Source of the DNA: Chitinophaga sancti
Lineage (GTDB): Bacteria; Bacteroidota; Bacteroidia; Chitinophagales; Chitinophagaceae
Length of the DNA: 64,000 nucleotides
Assembly (NCBI RefSeq): GCF_034087045.1
Contig: NZ_CP139247.1
Span: 6,970,001-7,034,000 of the forward strand
Direction: 5' to 3'
The notes beneath the pieces were generated by a model that did not search any database, was not told where the DNA came from, and saw only the letters and a list, made by a program, of their open reading frames with translations. Made by a program: the position numbers and the translations under genes. Shown here piece after piece: positions 1 through 8,240 of the stretch. The first letter of the stretch is position 1; every line of letters starts with the position of its first letter.

Positions 1-255
1 TTATCTGTTGTCAATGTTTATCCAAATCCATTTTCTCAGCGTATGACCATTCAATTCACATTGCAGGATGCAGGGCATACTTCATTGATCGTATATGCAA
101 TAGATGGACATCCGGTACGGGTATTGGCCAATGAGATGCTGAGTACGGGACAATATACACGGACCTTTAATAGTGAGGGTGTTCCGGCAGGCATTTATTT
201 ATTAAAGCTGGTGCATAATGGAAAGATGATCAATAAAAAGATCGTTAAAAACTAA
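1..255 (+). CDS. C-terminal end of a type IX-secreted protein (partial)
   Basis: Frame 1 is open from the first base to the stop at 253-255, giving the last 84 residues of a longer protein whose start is outside the window. The segment begins with V-Y-P-N-P-F, followed by a compact beta-rich domain and the end motif G-I-Y-L-L-K-L-V then K-K-I-V-K-N. This is the classic Por secretion (type A, TIGR04183-like) C-terminal sorting domain that directs Bacteroidota proteins through the type IX system to the cell surface. The ATG at 43 lies inside this domain and is not the real start. The passenger domain, and so the function, cannot be seen. Confidence 0.9.
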   Translation, partial: LSVVNVYPNPFSQRMTIQFTLQDAGHTSLIVYAIDGHPVRVLANEMLSTGQYTRTFNSEGVPAGIYLLKLVHNGKMINKKIVKN

Positions 256-260
256 ATATA

Positions 261-292
261 AACAAGGCTGCTGACCGGACAGCAGCCTTGTT
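261..292. terminator. Bidirectional terminator hairpin
   Basis: A perfect 13-bp stem (261-273 pairing with 280-292) with a 6-base loop lies between two converging genes. It is followed by a T-run on the plus strand (289-294) and is preceded by A-rich sequence that gives a U-run on the minus strand. It probably ends transcription of both the type IX protein and cluster A. Confidence 0.85.
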
Positions 293-300
293 TTACTTCA

Positions 301-2730
301 TTAACTATATAAGAAAGGAAATTTATACAACCCAGAGTAAGGGGCACTTTCTCCTAATAAACGGTTCGTACCACCCGCCACAGCATCAGTAAATGGCGTG
401 AACGCCACTCTTCTCACCGTCATAGCCTGGTGATGCCATGCAGCTACACCTGCGGAGAGTTGTTCCGGATCAGGTAACCATGGACTGAGGCTGGAAGGTT
501 TGGAAGGGAAGGACAAACCAAATGAAAAACGGCCTGCAATGTCAGGTACATAGAAAGGATTGTTCTGAATCAGCACACCATCGATGTAGTATTCCACCCT
601 GTTCGCATACCAGTCAATTCTAAATTCATGGAATGCATCGTCCCAGATATCTTTTCCTGCTGAAGCGCGCATTTCAAGGAACTCCTCCTGCTGGTTATCC
701 GTTGTCTGTGTAAAACCGACACCTTCACCCAGTTCACCTCGTGCATTTGTTATTTTCAACTGATCCCTTCGGGGTTGTTTTAAAAATTGCATTTCATCGC
801 TGAACTTTGTCCAGCTGGAAAGCTGGTTTGGAGCGGCAGGTGTGTTTAGCTGGTAAGTACCATTGTTTTCATCGGTATCGTATTGTACGATCACCTTCAT
901 ACCTGCATAGGGAGTGATATAACTGGCCGTCAGCATGGCGTTAACTGTGTAAAAGGACCAGACTGCATTGTTGGAAGGTAGTTCAAGAGACCACTCGTTC
1001 TTCACTTTTACAAAGTAGCCGTCACCCTCGAAGTAATTACCCTGCTGATGCAGACCGCTGGCAATGCATTGGTCGTAAAACGGGTCCTGGAATTTAGCGC
1101 TTGCATGATGGTATAGGCGGAAGAACGGAGATACGCCAAATTGTTTGGGTAGTTTTGCTTCTACTATATAGCGGCCGTATCCACAGTATCTCTGGGTAGT
1201 GACAGCTGCCCCTACACGGGTGTTCCAGTACTCTCCTACTAACGGGTCGCCTGATTCTGTATGTTTTTTGACAGCGCCATCGGTATCTACGCCATGTAAG
1301 AGGCCGTCATACCAGTCGCCATGTGCTTCGAGTACGAGCAGACCCTCTTTGAAGTAGATGTTTTTGGGAACGACGCCACCATCTGCACCGCCATCGGGGT
1401 TTTTCGACAAGGCATAGTGATTGACCTGGAACATATCGATGGTATAACCATTGTCATCAGCGAGTGCAAAGTTGAAATCATATGCACTGGTTTGCTTTGA
1501 GATGTCGTTCACGTAAATGCGAACAGGGGTAGTTGTACTGGTGTTATTGTTATACTTTACATAGAAATCATAACTACCATTTGCCAGGTTCTGTGGCAGT
1601 GTAAAACTGACACTGGTGCTGGTAACTTCAATCATGTTCTCGTGAGGGATAGTGATTAAATTACCCGTATTATAGGGATCCTGTAAATAACCTACAGGCG
1701 GAGCCAGAACGGAGAAGCCGGAACTGTCACCAAACTGGGATAAACCTGAGTCAACAAATATATTCCTGAAAGTTCCTTTGCCAATATTTCCCGTTCCCCA
1801 GGTACTGGCGCCTATAGTCAGTTTCGTAGTAGAGCTGATCGTAGTAGGGGTTGAATTTTCAGTGATATTACCGGTACCTACAGACGCACCATTCAGGTAC
1901 ATGAAGTTAAGCTGATTTGCGAGTACGTTGCCAGCACTTCTTCCTATCAAAAGGCTGTTCCAGCTGTCAGGAATGATGTGAGTAGAAGAGGAGATACTTT
2001 CGCTTTCACCTACATTTTTCTGCTGCCAGATGATCCTCCTGCTTACATTATTTACATATACCCAAATGCCATTTCCATTATTGTCCAGGCAGGTCATGAG
2101 CGGCCATGAACCAGTTGCAGCCAGGTCTGCACTGCTGACATAAAAGTAGATACCCAGACCATACCCGCTCTTTCCATCGCTACCTAAAATATCTAACATG
2201 GAGATATCATTCAATGTAATTTTGCTTGTCTGTGAGTCAAGATGCACGCCAGTATACCCGGATATTCTTTTCAGTACAGGGTTCTCGGGCAACTGGACAT
2301 TCCCATAGTTACCAAAATAGTCTTTGAAATCATTTTCCAGTGTGTAAAACACCTTGCCACCGGAAGGGATCATGCCGGTTAGAAAGTTACCATCTTCTTT
2401 CACACAATCTATCCTTGCATTAGGTGCATATTGTCCGCTGAGTGCATCATATACCAGTTCATTCGGTGTAGTATACATTACATCCAGACTTCCTCCAGCT
2501 ACATCACTATTCGCAAGCCGGAATACATAAGGCGTTTCATTTTCCAGCCCTTTGATGAGCGGAGGATTCACTATTGTACCATTCGTGAGTACAAACAGGC
2601 TGTCGGTAACCAGTGTATAGCTATCTGCTACATCCGGAGCATCCTGCTTACGAAAGCTCAGGCTCATTGTTTGCGGGGAACCTGGCGCCTTACCATCCGA
2701 CCACTTCACTTTTGTTAGCTCTATATTCAT
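301..2730 (-). CDS. Terminal tail fibre / receptor-binding protein with GH16-like domain
   Basis: This 809-residue protein has no signal peptide and is the last gene of tail cluster A, where receptor-binding fibres normally sit. The N-terminal ~90 residues look like a fibronectin-III fold (G-L-E-N-E-T-P-Y-V-F-R-L near residue 62). Residues ~150-350 resemble a LamG/concanavalin-type lectin. Residues ~430-800 resemble a GH16 beta-jelly roll: G-Y-G-R-Y-I-V-E-A-K-L-P near 518 and F-H-E-F-R-I-D-W-Y-A-N-R-V-E-Y-Y-I-D-G-V near the C-terminus. Where GH16 enzymes have E-x-D-x-E, this protein has E579-W-S-L-E583: both glutamates are kept and the central Asp is Ser. It may bind or weakly cleave a surface polysaccharide. 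The fibre role is inferred from position; a secreted lectin is unlikely without a signal peptide. Confidence 0.75.
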   Translation of the reverse strand: MNIELTKVKWSDGKAPGSPQTMSLSFRKQDAPDVADSYTLVTDSLFVLTNGTIVNPPLIKGLENETPYVFRLANSDVAGGSLDVMYTTPNELVYDALSGQYAPNARIDCVKEDGNFLTGMIPSGGKVFYTLENDFKDYFGNYGNVQLPENPVLKRISGYTGVHLDSQTSKITLNDISMLDILGSDGKSGYGLGIYFYVSSADLAATGSWPLMTCLDNNGNGIWVYVNNVSRRIIWQQKNVGESESISSSTHIIPDSWNSLLIGRSAGNVLANQLNFMYLNGASVGTGNITENSTPTTISSTTKLTIGASTWGTGNIGKGTFRNIFVDSGLSQFGDSSGFSVLAPPVGYLQDPYNTGNLITIPHENMIEVTSTSVSFTLPQNLANGSYDFYVKYNNNTSTTTPVRIYVNDISKQTSAYDFNFALADDNGYTIDMFQVNHYALSKNPDGGADGGVVPKNIYFKEGLLVLEAHGDWYDGLLHGVDTDGAVKKHTESGDPLVGEYWNTRVGAAVTTQRYCGYGRYIVEAKLPKQFGVSPFFRLYHHASAKFQDPFYDQCIASGLHQQGNYFEGDGYFVKVKNEWSLELPSNNAVWSFYTVNAMLTASYITPYAGMKVIVQYDTDENNGTYQLNTPAAPNQLSSWTKFSDEMQFLKQPRRDQLKITNARGELGEGVGFTQTTDNQQEEFLEMRASAGKDIWDDAFHEFRIDWYANRVEYYIDGVLIQNNPFYVPDIAGRFSFGLSFPSKPSSLSPWLPDPEQLSAGVAAWHHQAMTVRRVAFTPFTDAVAGGTNRLLGESAPYSGLYKFPFLYS

Positions 2731-2746
2731 TTACCAATTTTTAAAT

Positions 2747-3205
2747 TTATACATAGTTATCTACTTCTATTCCCGCCATTAAGCCAGGGCTGCCAGTCAG
2801 AGAAGGTCTGATCATATACAACCGGAACCATGCATTGGTCGTATCGTCATACTTCTCATACACTTCGCCGCCCTGCGAAATGGAAGGGCATATTACCTGT
2901 GTACCTTTGGTCGCTGAAGGGTACTCAGTATTCAGGTAGTCGTCAGAAAGGGAGATGGTTACATCTGTTCTCCATATTTTTTTCATGGAACCGGCCACTT
3001 CCTGGAACTGCAGGTAGAGTGTATTGAAGGCTTCAAAGTCTGCTTTGTTGTCCAGCAGGATGCGTAATCCCTCGATATTATCGACGCCGATAGTATCTTC
3101 CGATTTATGCAGAAAGCTGTCCAGCCAGTCCCATAACTGATCCTGTGTGGGATAGGCGCCAGTCTGCACCCATCCCTTTAGTTTATTACGTTCGCGTATT
3201 GGCAT
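2747..3205 (-). CDS. Tail-fibre-associated protein
   Basis: This 152-residue protein lies one base downstream of the collar fibre and 16 bases upstream of the terminal fibre. Its N-terminus reads N-K-L-K-G-W-V-Q-T-G-A-Y-P-T followed by L-W-D-W-L-D-S-F-L-H-K. The pattern (basic start, LKxWF-like, GxxPTxxQ, DWIDSFxHK) recurs in small tail-fibre proteins of Bacteroidota phages. The C-terminal half is beta-rich and ends in N-Y-V. It is probably a fibre adaptor, or the anchor of the 809-aa fibre. No enzyme motif is visible. Its function is inferred from the motif and its neighbours only. Confidence 0.6.
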   Translation of the reverse strand: MPIRERNKLKGWVQTGAYPTQDQLWDWLDSFLHKSEDTIGVDNIEGLRILLDNKADFEAFNTLYLQFQEVAGSMKKIWRTDVTISLSDDYLNTEYPSATKGTQVICPSISQGGEVYEKYDDTTNAWFRLYMIRPSLTGSPGLMAGIEVDNYV

Positions 3206-3206
3206 G

Positions 3207-4061
3207 TTATTTTATTTTCTGGATGAATAGGGTAACAATGAATGGAGGTCGATTTTCATGTGGCTGGTCTCCACCTGTGGTAGACATTCCCGGATCATAA
3301 GTGCCAGCCAGTGGTGCATAACCATCTGTGATACCATATATCTTTGGACTCGGGATAGAAGTTTGCTGACCGGTGACTCCAAAATTGTGTTTGTGCTTCG
3401 GCATCTGCGATTCTATCAGTGTTACGGATTCAAGACCGCCGGTTTTACCGGGTTGGTTGTAATCTGCTCTGCTGGCATCATAACCCACAGGGAATCTACC
3501 CATCCTGTTTCTCGTACCATTATTACCATTACAGATGGCCCAGCCGTCTCTTTCATTGATACCTAAACCAGTGCTGGTAAAATTGCCTGCAATGTACTGG
3601 GCATCACAATCCACTTCCAACACATCTCCTTTCTTAAACAGACCATTCAACTGTTGTGTAAATGAAGCCTGTATATTGGCCACCGTATTACGCAGGCTCA
3701 GCAATGTTTCTATCCGCTGCAGGTTACCATAGGCTATACCACCAGCCGCAAATCGCGCTCTTCTTGTGAAGTATACATTGCGTGTGATCTGGTCTGCAAA
3801 GAGCCTGCTTTCGGGCAACTCTTCCACAATCCATGTGGCCTGCTTCGGCCCTCCGACAAATGGCAATAATTCCCCGTTATAACTGATCCATCCATCTGCT
3901 ACATTATTGCCCACTTCTTCCATCCCTGATACGATCACTGCATTACCGATCATCTTAGATAACCCAGCCAGCGCATCGTGGTAGGATGACTGCATAAAGT
4001 CAAGCGTATACTGGGTCATGGGGAAACCACCCAGGTTTGTTAATTGTGCTATTTTGTTCAT
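3207..4061 (-). CDS. Phage tail collar domain fibre protein
   Basis: This 284-residue protein has a C-terminal tail-collar domain (PF07484 type). The diagnostic segment G-W-A-I-C-N-G-N-N-G-T-R-N-R-M-G-R-F-P-V-G is at about 175-195, followed by Q-M-P-K-H-K-H-N-F near 220 and H-E-N-R-P-P-F-I-V-T-L-F-I-Q-K-I at the end. In phages such domains form short fibres or fibre caps on the baseplate. The first ~170 residues probably trimerise or attach to the baseplate. Its start codon overlaps the stop of the upstream gpI-like gene by 4 bases, indicating translational coupling. Confidence 0.85.
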   Translation of the reverse strand: MNKIAQLTNLGGFPMTQYTLDFMQSSYHDALAGLSKMIGNAVIVSGMEEVGNNVADGWISYNGELLPFVGGPKQATWIVEELPESRLFADQITRNVYFTRRARFAAGGIAYGNLQRIETLLSLRNTVANIQASFTQQLNGLFKKGDVLEVDCDAQYIAGNFTSTGLGINERDGWAICNGNNGTRNRMGRFPVGYDASRADYNQPGKTGGLESVTLIESQMPKHKHNFGVTGQQTSIPSPKIYGITDGYAPLAGTYDPGMSTTGGDQPHENRPPFIVTLFIQKIK

Positions 4062-4543
4062 ACATTTTGAATTTTTCTAGCTATCCCAGCCAGCTTATAG
4101 GTATCAATCAGCGCGTACATTTCATCTGCATTGTAGCTGACTCCTGAGGGTACCAGTATATAAAAATCTACAGGTTCATTGCCGATCTCCGATTCAGTAA
4201 AGAGATAGATAGGTTGTGATTCAGCTTCGGTATACAGGAACTTTGGTTTGGATTCTTCTTCCTGGTAGATCAGTGTGACTTCGTTACTCACCGCATCCAC
4301 AATACGGATGCCCCTATTGACAAGGTCATAGCGATCATTGAGCAATTTCTCAAGGTACACTACCTGTGGTGTGATGCTTAGTCTGTACAGGTTCGCATCG
4401 CGATTGCGCCGGAACTGCTGATACAGTAAATTGACCGGGTAAGTAATCGCCTGTAACCACGAAATGTGTATGACCTTTCTAAGTCGTGGCGGCATCAGTA
4501 GCCTGATCAGCTTCTGGTAATCAATATCGAAAATGGTTCTCAT
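4058..4543 (-). CDS. gpI-like baseplate protein (tentative)
   Basis: This 161-residue protein is coupled by 4-base overlaps to the baseplate J gene before it and the collar fibre after it. In P2-like phages this slot (J, then I, then the H fibre) holds gpI, which links the wedge to the fibre. The N-terminus (F-D-I-D-Y-Q-K-L-I-R-L-L-M-P-P-R-L-R-K) and a helical first half are compatible with that role, while the second half is beta-rich with repeats of the type L-I-Y-Q-E-E, F-L-Y-T-E-A, I-Y-L-F-T-E-S. Sequence alone does not prove the family; the call rests on gene order. Confidence 0.55.
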   Translation of the reverse strand: MRTIFDIDYQKLIRLLMPPRLRKVIHISWLQAITYPVNLLYQQFRRNRDANLYRLSITPQVVYLEKLLNDRYDLVNRGIRIVDAVSNEVTLIYQEEESKPKFLYTEAESQPIYLFTESEIGNEPVDFYILVPSGVSYNADEMYALIDTYKLAGIARKIQNV

Positions 4544-5382
4544 CTGATCGTGCTTTGAGGTTCGTACCTGATTGTCAGCCCATCTTCATCTACGATACGC
4601 AGATAACCGGCATCAGGACTGTATTTTACATCTACAGCAGAATAGGGCAATGTGCCATATTTCGTTTCTGCCTGTACGATATGCGGGATCACCACACCAT
4701 CTACCTGTTGCAATGCATCTACGAGATAAGCTAATACCAGCGTACCATTGAATGGTAAATTCAGCAGGTAATCCTTGATACCTTTTCCCACAGGATCAGC
4801 ATTCGTTCCATCCAGGCGGGAACCGTCACTACCCAATACCAGTGGGTTATAATATATCACCAGGTCCAGCTTCAGGCTGTCTGGCGGCAGACTTTCCACG
4901 ACGAGTGGCGTCACACCTGCATCCTTGATCTTATTCATATAGGTCTCGAATGATTCCAGCTGTTGTGCGGTGATGGCGTTCAGGTCTCCATCTACGATGC
5001 GTGCGACCTTCAGGCGCAGACCTTTGGATTGCTCTGTCACCGCACTGAATGCGATGATCTTTTGTTCGGCTACCTGGTCGTCTGTGAGGGCGGAGTTATC
5101 GTAGTAATCAGCTTCGTATGCCAGCTCAGATCCATACTGAAAGTCTCTTGCCTTGTTCGCATACCAGCGTAGACTGTGAGGCGCTTTCTCATTGATCAGT
5201 GTCGTTACTTCTGACTTGTGCAGATCAAAAAGATTTTCAAGCGCCCAGATGCTCACGGCTACAATGTAGGTCCATAGCCGCCATACGGCTACCTTGCTGG
5301 TACTGTTAAGTACAGAAAGCTCTGTTGTACCTGTGATACGGCTGATGATATCATCCTGTATTTCGGTGATTGTTCTTGCCAT
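4540..5382 (-). CDS. Baseplate J-like wedge protein
   Basis: This 280-residue protein starts M-A-R-T-I-T-E-I-Q-D-D-I-I, as J-family wedge proteins do. Its C-terminal ~110 residues (G-I-K-D-Y-L-L-N-L-P-F-N-G-T-L, L-V-D-A-L-Q-Q-V-D-G-V, ending in a Y-x-P-x-A-G-Y-L-R-I-V strand) follow the baseplate J pattern seen in P2 gpJ and gp6-like proteins. J-type proteins form the wedge ring that triggers sheath contraction. It lies just after the LysM-like and gp25-like genes and overlaps the following gene by 4 bases. A Bacteroidota-type J protein of this length is usual. Confidence 0.75.
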   Translation of the reverse strand: MARTITEIQDDIISRITGTTELSVLNSTSKVAVWRLWTYIVAVSIWALENLFDLHKSEVTTLINEKAPHSLRWYANKARDFQYGSELAYEADYYDNSALTDDQVAEQKIIAFSAVTEQSKGLRLKVARIVDGDLNAITAQQLESFETYMNKIKDAGVTPLVVESLPPDSLKLDLVIYYNPLVLGSDGSRLDGTNADPVGKGIKDYLLNLPFNGTLVLAYLVDALQQVDGVVIPHIVQAETKYGTLPYSAVDVKYSPDAGYLRIVDEDGLTIRYEPQSTIR

Positions 5383-5397
5383 AATTGTTTTAATTTT

Positions 5398-5703
5398 TTA
5401 ACTGATGCGGAAGTTCAGCTGAATACCCATGTAACCAATACCACCCATTACGATGGCAGCATCTTCGGTGGTGTAACCATTGGAAGGCACGATGGCTTCG
5501 TCCTGCAACTCCTGCCAAATCCGGGTATCGATGATGTCCGTATCAGGAATGAACAGGGTTTCACCGGCTAGGTAGTCATCTGTGATGCTGCGGGCATTTG
5601 CAATAGCGAAGTCAAAGAGGGCCGCAATGCTTCCTTTTTCCTGCATGGAAATATCCAGCAGGCATTGATGGGGTTTTACATTAACTGTCTTCATAGGTAG
5701 CAT
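5398..5703 (-). CDS. LysM-like small baseplate protein
   Basis: This 101-residue protein contains a LysM-like fold in its first 55 residues: V-N-V-K-P-H-Q-C-L-L-D-I-S-M-Q-E-K-G-S, A-N-A-R-S-I-T-D-D-Y-L-A-G-E-T-L-F-I-P. Small LysM tail proteins (P2 gpX or Afp7-like) clamp the hub to the tube. The C-terminus (G-G-I-G-Y-M-G-I-Q-L-N-F-R-I-S) is probably a strand inserted into a neighbouring subunit. It overlaps the gp25-like gene by 23 bases, with MLPMK offering a second start (codon 4) that would shorten the overlap. Confidence 0.65.
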   Translation of the reverse strand: MLPMKTVNVKPHQCLLDISMQEKGSIAALFDFAIANARSITDDYLAGETLFIPDTDIIDTRIWQELQDEAIVPSNGYTTEDAAIVMGGIGYMGIQLNFRIS

Positions 5704-5974
5704 CGATGTTTAACTGACCGGAGTCAGAAAGGGTGATCTTATTAACCGTCATACCATCGGCGATGAACTGGTTGCGGATTTCGGCGAGCAGGGAATGGTA
5801 ATCATTGTCCTGCAGGAAACCGAATGCATCTATACCGGTATCGGGCGATTCCTTGAAGTTGGCCCGGTTATTCATGAGCAGCATCTCCTGGTGTTGCAGA
5901 TCGCTGAAACCGGTAACGAAATCACCGTTGCGGATGTCGAGGTCAAGTTCGGTGTTGTATAGAATATCTTTCAT
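5681..5974 (-). CDS. gp25-like baseplate wedge protein
   Basis: This 97-residue protein has the layout of small gp25/gpW-type wedge proteins: N-terminal L-D-I-R-N-G-D-F-V-T-G, then D-L-Q-H-Q-E-M-L-L, K-E-S-P-D-T-G near the middle, and a C-terminal I-R-N-Q-F-I-A-D-G-M-T-V-N-K-I-T strand. Such proteins sit at the sheath-baseplate junction and start sheath polymerisation. It overlaps the preceding gene by 4 bases and the next by 23, within the baseplate operon. The family call is moderately firm because the clearest gp25 signature (E-R-x-x-R-P-x-F-G) is absent. Confidence 0.6.
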   Translation of the reverse strand: MKDILYNTELDLDIRNGDFVTGFSDLQHQEMLLMNNRANFKESPDTGIDAFGFLQDNDYHSLLAEIRNQFIADGMTVNKITLSDSGQLNIDATYEDS

Positions 5975-6195
5975 GATAAAAATCCATTAAATACGCCGGC
6001 AACAGGTCCATTTACTGAATCGGTCAAGCCGGGCGGAACATAAGTGATCTGGGCCGTTTTGATATAGGTATCTATCGCTTCTGCCAGTTTGCCTGATAAA
6101 ATATCCAGGGTTTGTTCCTCATCGCCATCTGTATCTTTCATATTTTTAAAAGCGCTTTTGATCGCTGCTTTCAGCGTACCTTTATTAAGTGACAT
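5971..6195 (-). CDS. Small tail protein of unknown role
   Basis: This 74-residue protein is acidic in the middle (D-T-D-G-D-E-E-Q) with an N-terminal helix (K-A-A-I-K-S-A-F-K-N-M) and a Gly/Pro-rich end (Y-V-P-P-G-L-T-D-S-V-N-G-P-V-A-G-V-F-N-G). It lies between the spike-like OB-fold protein and the gp25-like protein, overlapping the latter by 4 bases. Similar short proteins occupy the same slot in Bacteroidota phage tail operons. A role as spike tip or wedge accessory is possible from position, but no PAAR motif is seen. Confidence 0.55.
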   Translation of the reverse strand: MSLNKGTLKAAIKSAFKNMKDTDGDEEQTLDILSGKLAEAIDTYIKTAQITYVPPGLTDSVNGPVAGVFNGFLS

Positions 6196-6199
6196 AGGT

Positions 6200-6664
6200 T
6201 TATTTTAAAAGGGTTGCCAATCGTTGTTTTATATCCATGAAAGCAGATTTATTCATCGGCGCATAGATCGTTACAATTTCATCGAGCAGATCGTCGAGGC
6301 ATTTCTTCAGACTTTCATCACCGGCACTTACCTGCAGCCCATCCTTATCCATCTCAAAGAATTTATCTTCCACGAAATACTGGATCTTCTCCACCTTTTC
6401 CACGCTGATGACCACGAAGTTGTTACTCTGCTGTATCCTTGCCATGAGTACGCTGCTACCTGCCTTTGGAAATACCAGTACGCCGTCATTATCGCCTATT
6501 ACAGACCGTAGTCTTACATCGGCTATTTCCAGCCCCGTAGCAGTGGTGACGACGATGGTGCCTTCTTCTTCATCTACATCTTTTACGATTGCGGGGATGA
6601 TAATGGCATCGGTATGCGACAACTTCTTCAGGGCATCTATCAGTTCACGTTGTTTCTTCGTCAT
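6200..6664 (-). CDS. OB-fold spike/hub protein (gpV-like)
   Basis: This 154-residue protein has a central beta-barrel pattern: I-V-K-D-V-D-E-E-E-G-T-I-V-V-T, then N-D-G-V-L-V-F-P-K-A-G-S-S-V-L-M-A-R-I, then N-N-F-V-V-I-S-V-E. This matches the OB-fold domain of baseplate assembly protein V (gp5 N-terminal domain). The C-terminal 50 residues are helical rather than the beta-helix of a long spike, so it is a short version. It follows the gpD-like hub by 5 bases, the usual hub-then-spike order. There is no lysozyme domain. Confidence 0.65.
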   Translation of the reverse strand: MTKKQRELIDALKKLSHTDAIIIPAIVKDVDEEEGTIVVTTATGLEIADVRLRSVIGDNDGVLVFPKAGSSVLMARIQQSNNFVVISVEKVEKIQYFVEDKFFEMDKDGLQVSAGDESLKKCLDDLLDEIVTIYAPMNKSAFMDIKQRLATLLK

Positions 6665-6669
6665 GTGGT

Positions 6670-7707
6670 TTACATTTTAAGACCTATTTCTGCCAGCCGC
6701 CGTCCACCCGACGGACCGAAAGTGACTTCTGTACTTTCGATGCGGTAGGTGCCATTACGGGCGGGGAACTTTGTATCTGATATCGCAGCTTTACAACCGG
6801 GAAAAGTATAGGGTTGCAGAAAAGCCACCAGCTTACCTTCATAGCCATCATACTTCAGGGTTCTCAACTTATTCTCCGCTGCTTTTTTCAGTGCATCCTG
6901 ATCTTCGAAATGAGAGACGTGAATGGTAGTTTCTGCTCCGTTCTTATCTCCGGCTTCAGCGGTAATAGGTTTATTCTTCTTATCCATGTAGATAGCTTTT
7001 ACCAATACATGTGCATCACTGGCCTTTCTGAATTTGAGTTCATCATCTTTGATCACGGTATAACCGATCTGGTAGTCTGCAATATCATTCATCACTTCAT
7101 ATGTGAGCGCATCGCCGGCTTTGCGGCCACGGACATATTTACCTGTTTTTGGTGTTTTGATAAAATCAAACCCGGCATATAATAGTTTGCCTTCGAAATA
7201 CACATTCAGGTATAGGTTCTTTTTTAACCAGTCGAGAATATCGGTACCTGTCATCCCGGAAAAGTAAGCCTGGTTCAGGTTGAGCTCCGGTATTTCGGTA
7301 CTCAGAACGATGTCGGTACCGCTGGTGATCCTGGTGAGCAGCTTTTTCAGCGCGATATTTTTATTACTATCCAGTACGCCTTTCTGTTGCAACTGCCAGC
7401 TATAGCCTTCGCACTCTATCACACAGGGAGTGGCGGCATTGATCCTCTTTACGAATCCTTCAAATTCCAGTTTATTGGCATCGTCATAACCCAGCCAGAT
7501 CTCTACCTTGTCGCCTTCTGCAAACTGGTCTGCCGAATTAACGACGGACTTTGTTGGCAGCTTACCGGTATATCGCAACACAGCAGAAGCAGGGATGGTA
7601 ATAGTGGCAGTATCAACGTAGGAATGCAGGCTGCGTTTTACTTTGACTTCCTTCACGGAATAGAAGGTATAGCTGCCGATCTTGATTTCACATTTCAGAA
7701 TAAACAT
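6670..7707 (-). CDS. Baseplate hub protein (gpD / gp27-like)
   Basis: This 345-residue protein fits the late control gene D family that forms the hub under the tail tube. Features include the N-terminal strand pattern with V-K-V-K-R-S-L-H-S-Y-V-D-T-A-T-I-T-I-P, then F-A-E-G-D-K-V-E-I-W-L-G-Y and L-E-F-E-G-F-V-K-R-I. The middle has a domain with G-T-D-I-L-D-W-L-K-K-N-L-Y, and the C-terminal domain contains P-A-R-N-G-T-Y-R-I-E-S-T-E-V-T-F. These segments occur in the order of gpD/VgrG hub domains. It lies directly after the DUF6046 gene with no gap and before the spike-like OB-fold protein. Confidence 0.75.
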   Translation of the reverse strand: MFILKCEIKIGSYTFYSVKEVKVKRSLHSYVDTATITIPASAVLRYTGKLPTKSVVNSADQFAEGDKVEIWLGYDDANKLEFEGFVKRINAATPCVIECEGYSWQLQQKGVLDSNKNIALKKLLTRITSGTDIVLSTEIPELNLNQAYFSGMTGTDILDWLKKNLYLNVYFEGKLLYAGFDFIKTPKTGKYVRGRKAGDALTYEVMNDIADYQIGYTVIKDDELKFRKASDAHVLVKAIYMDKKNKPITAEAGDKNGAETTIHVSHFEDQDALKKAAENKLRTLKYDGYEGKLVAFLQPYTFPGCKAAISDTKFPARNGTYRIESTEVTFGPSGGRRLAEIGLKM

Positions 7708-8238
7708 CTATGCTTTGTTTAAGATGAATTTCAAGTCGCTGATGAGGTTCATTTCATAAGCTTGTATATTTTTTGTACCTGGTGATGGAGGAAAAGAAAG
7801 ATCGGTGATCACTACTTTTTCACCTTCGCCAAAGATGAGCGAGGTCAGGGCACATTCGATGGACAGTGCTTCATTCCTGTTATACAGGTCCATCAGGTCA
7901 CTGATCTCCCCGTCTGGGAAGGTATTGTCATCGCGTAGAATAATGCCTTTGATGTTTATTTTATAATCCTCTTTGCTGATCATTTCCTTCACCGTACCGG
8001 ACCGGTTTACCAGTGCTGTTTGTACAATTGTCTTTTGATTGCTGATACTGATAACGGGATTATACAGTTCAAGTGGCCCGATCTTTACCGCCATGAAATA
8101 GGCTTTGTTCCAGGTTTCTTTGCCAAAGTAACTGGTGCCCCGTTTGTTCGTATCAGGCTGTGTGAGCACATTAAGGGTTTCGGGGGTATAGCCAAAGGTG
8201 CTGGTGAAGGTGCTGCTGATATCGATATTTAGTGCCAT
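7708..8238 (-). CDS. DUF6046-type tail protein
   Basis: This 176-residue protein has the segment N-R-S-G-T-V-K-E-M-I-S-K-E-D-Y-K-I-N-I-K-G-I-I-L, which I recognise from the DUF6046 family of Bacteroidota tail operons, and a C-terminal Y-E-M-N-L-I-S-D strand. It sits two bases after the tape measure stop and immediately before the gpD-like hub. In P2-like order that slot is gpU or the gp53/LysM-type tube-hub connector. A tube-to-hub adaptor is therefore likely, but this is inferred from position. No catalytic motif is seen. Confidence 0.6.
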   Translation of the reverse strand: MALNIDISSTFTSTFGYTPETLNVLTQPDTNKRGTSYFGKETWNKAYFMAVKIGPLELYNPVISISNQKTIVQTALVNRSGTVKEMISKEDYKINIKGIILRDDNTFPDGEISDLMDLYNRNEALSIECALTSLIFGEGEKVVITDLSFPPSPGTKNIQAYEMNLISDLKFILNKA

Positions 8239-8240
8239 AA

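Noticed and set aside
43..255. Independent 70-residue gene starting at 43
   Set aside because: The same frame is open to base 1 and the conserved sorting-domain motif Y-P-N-P-F begins before the ATG, so it is the end of a longer gene.
5971..6195. PAAR-like tip for cluster A
   Set aside because: The Gly/Pro-rich end lacks the PAAR motif and its His/Cys metal ligands.
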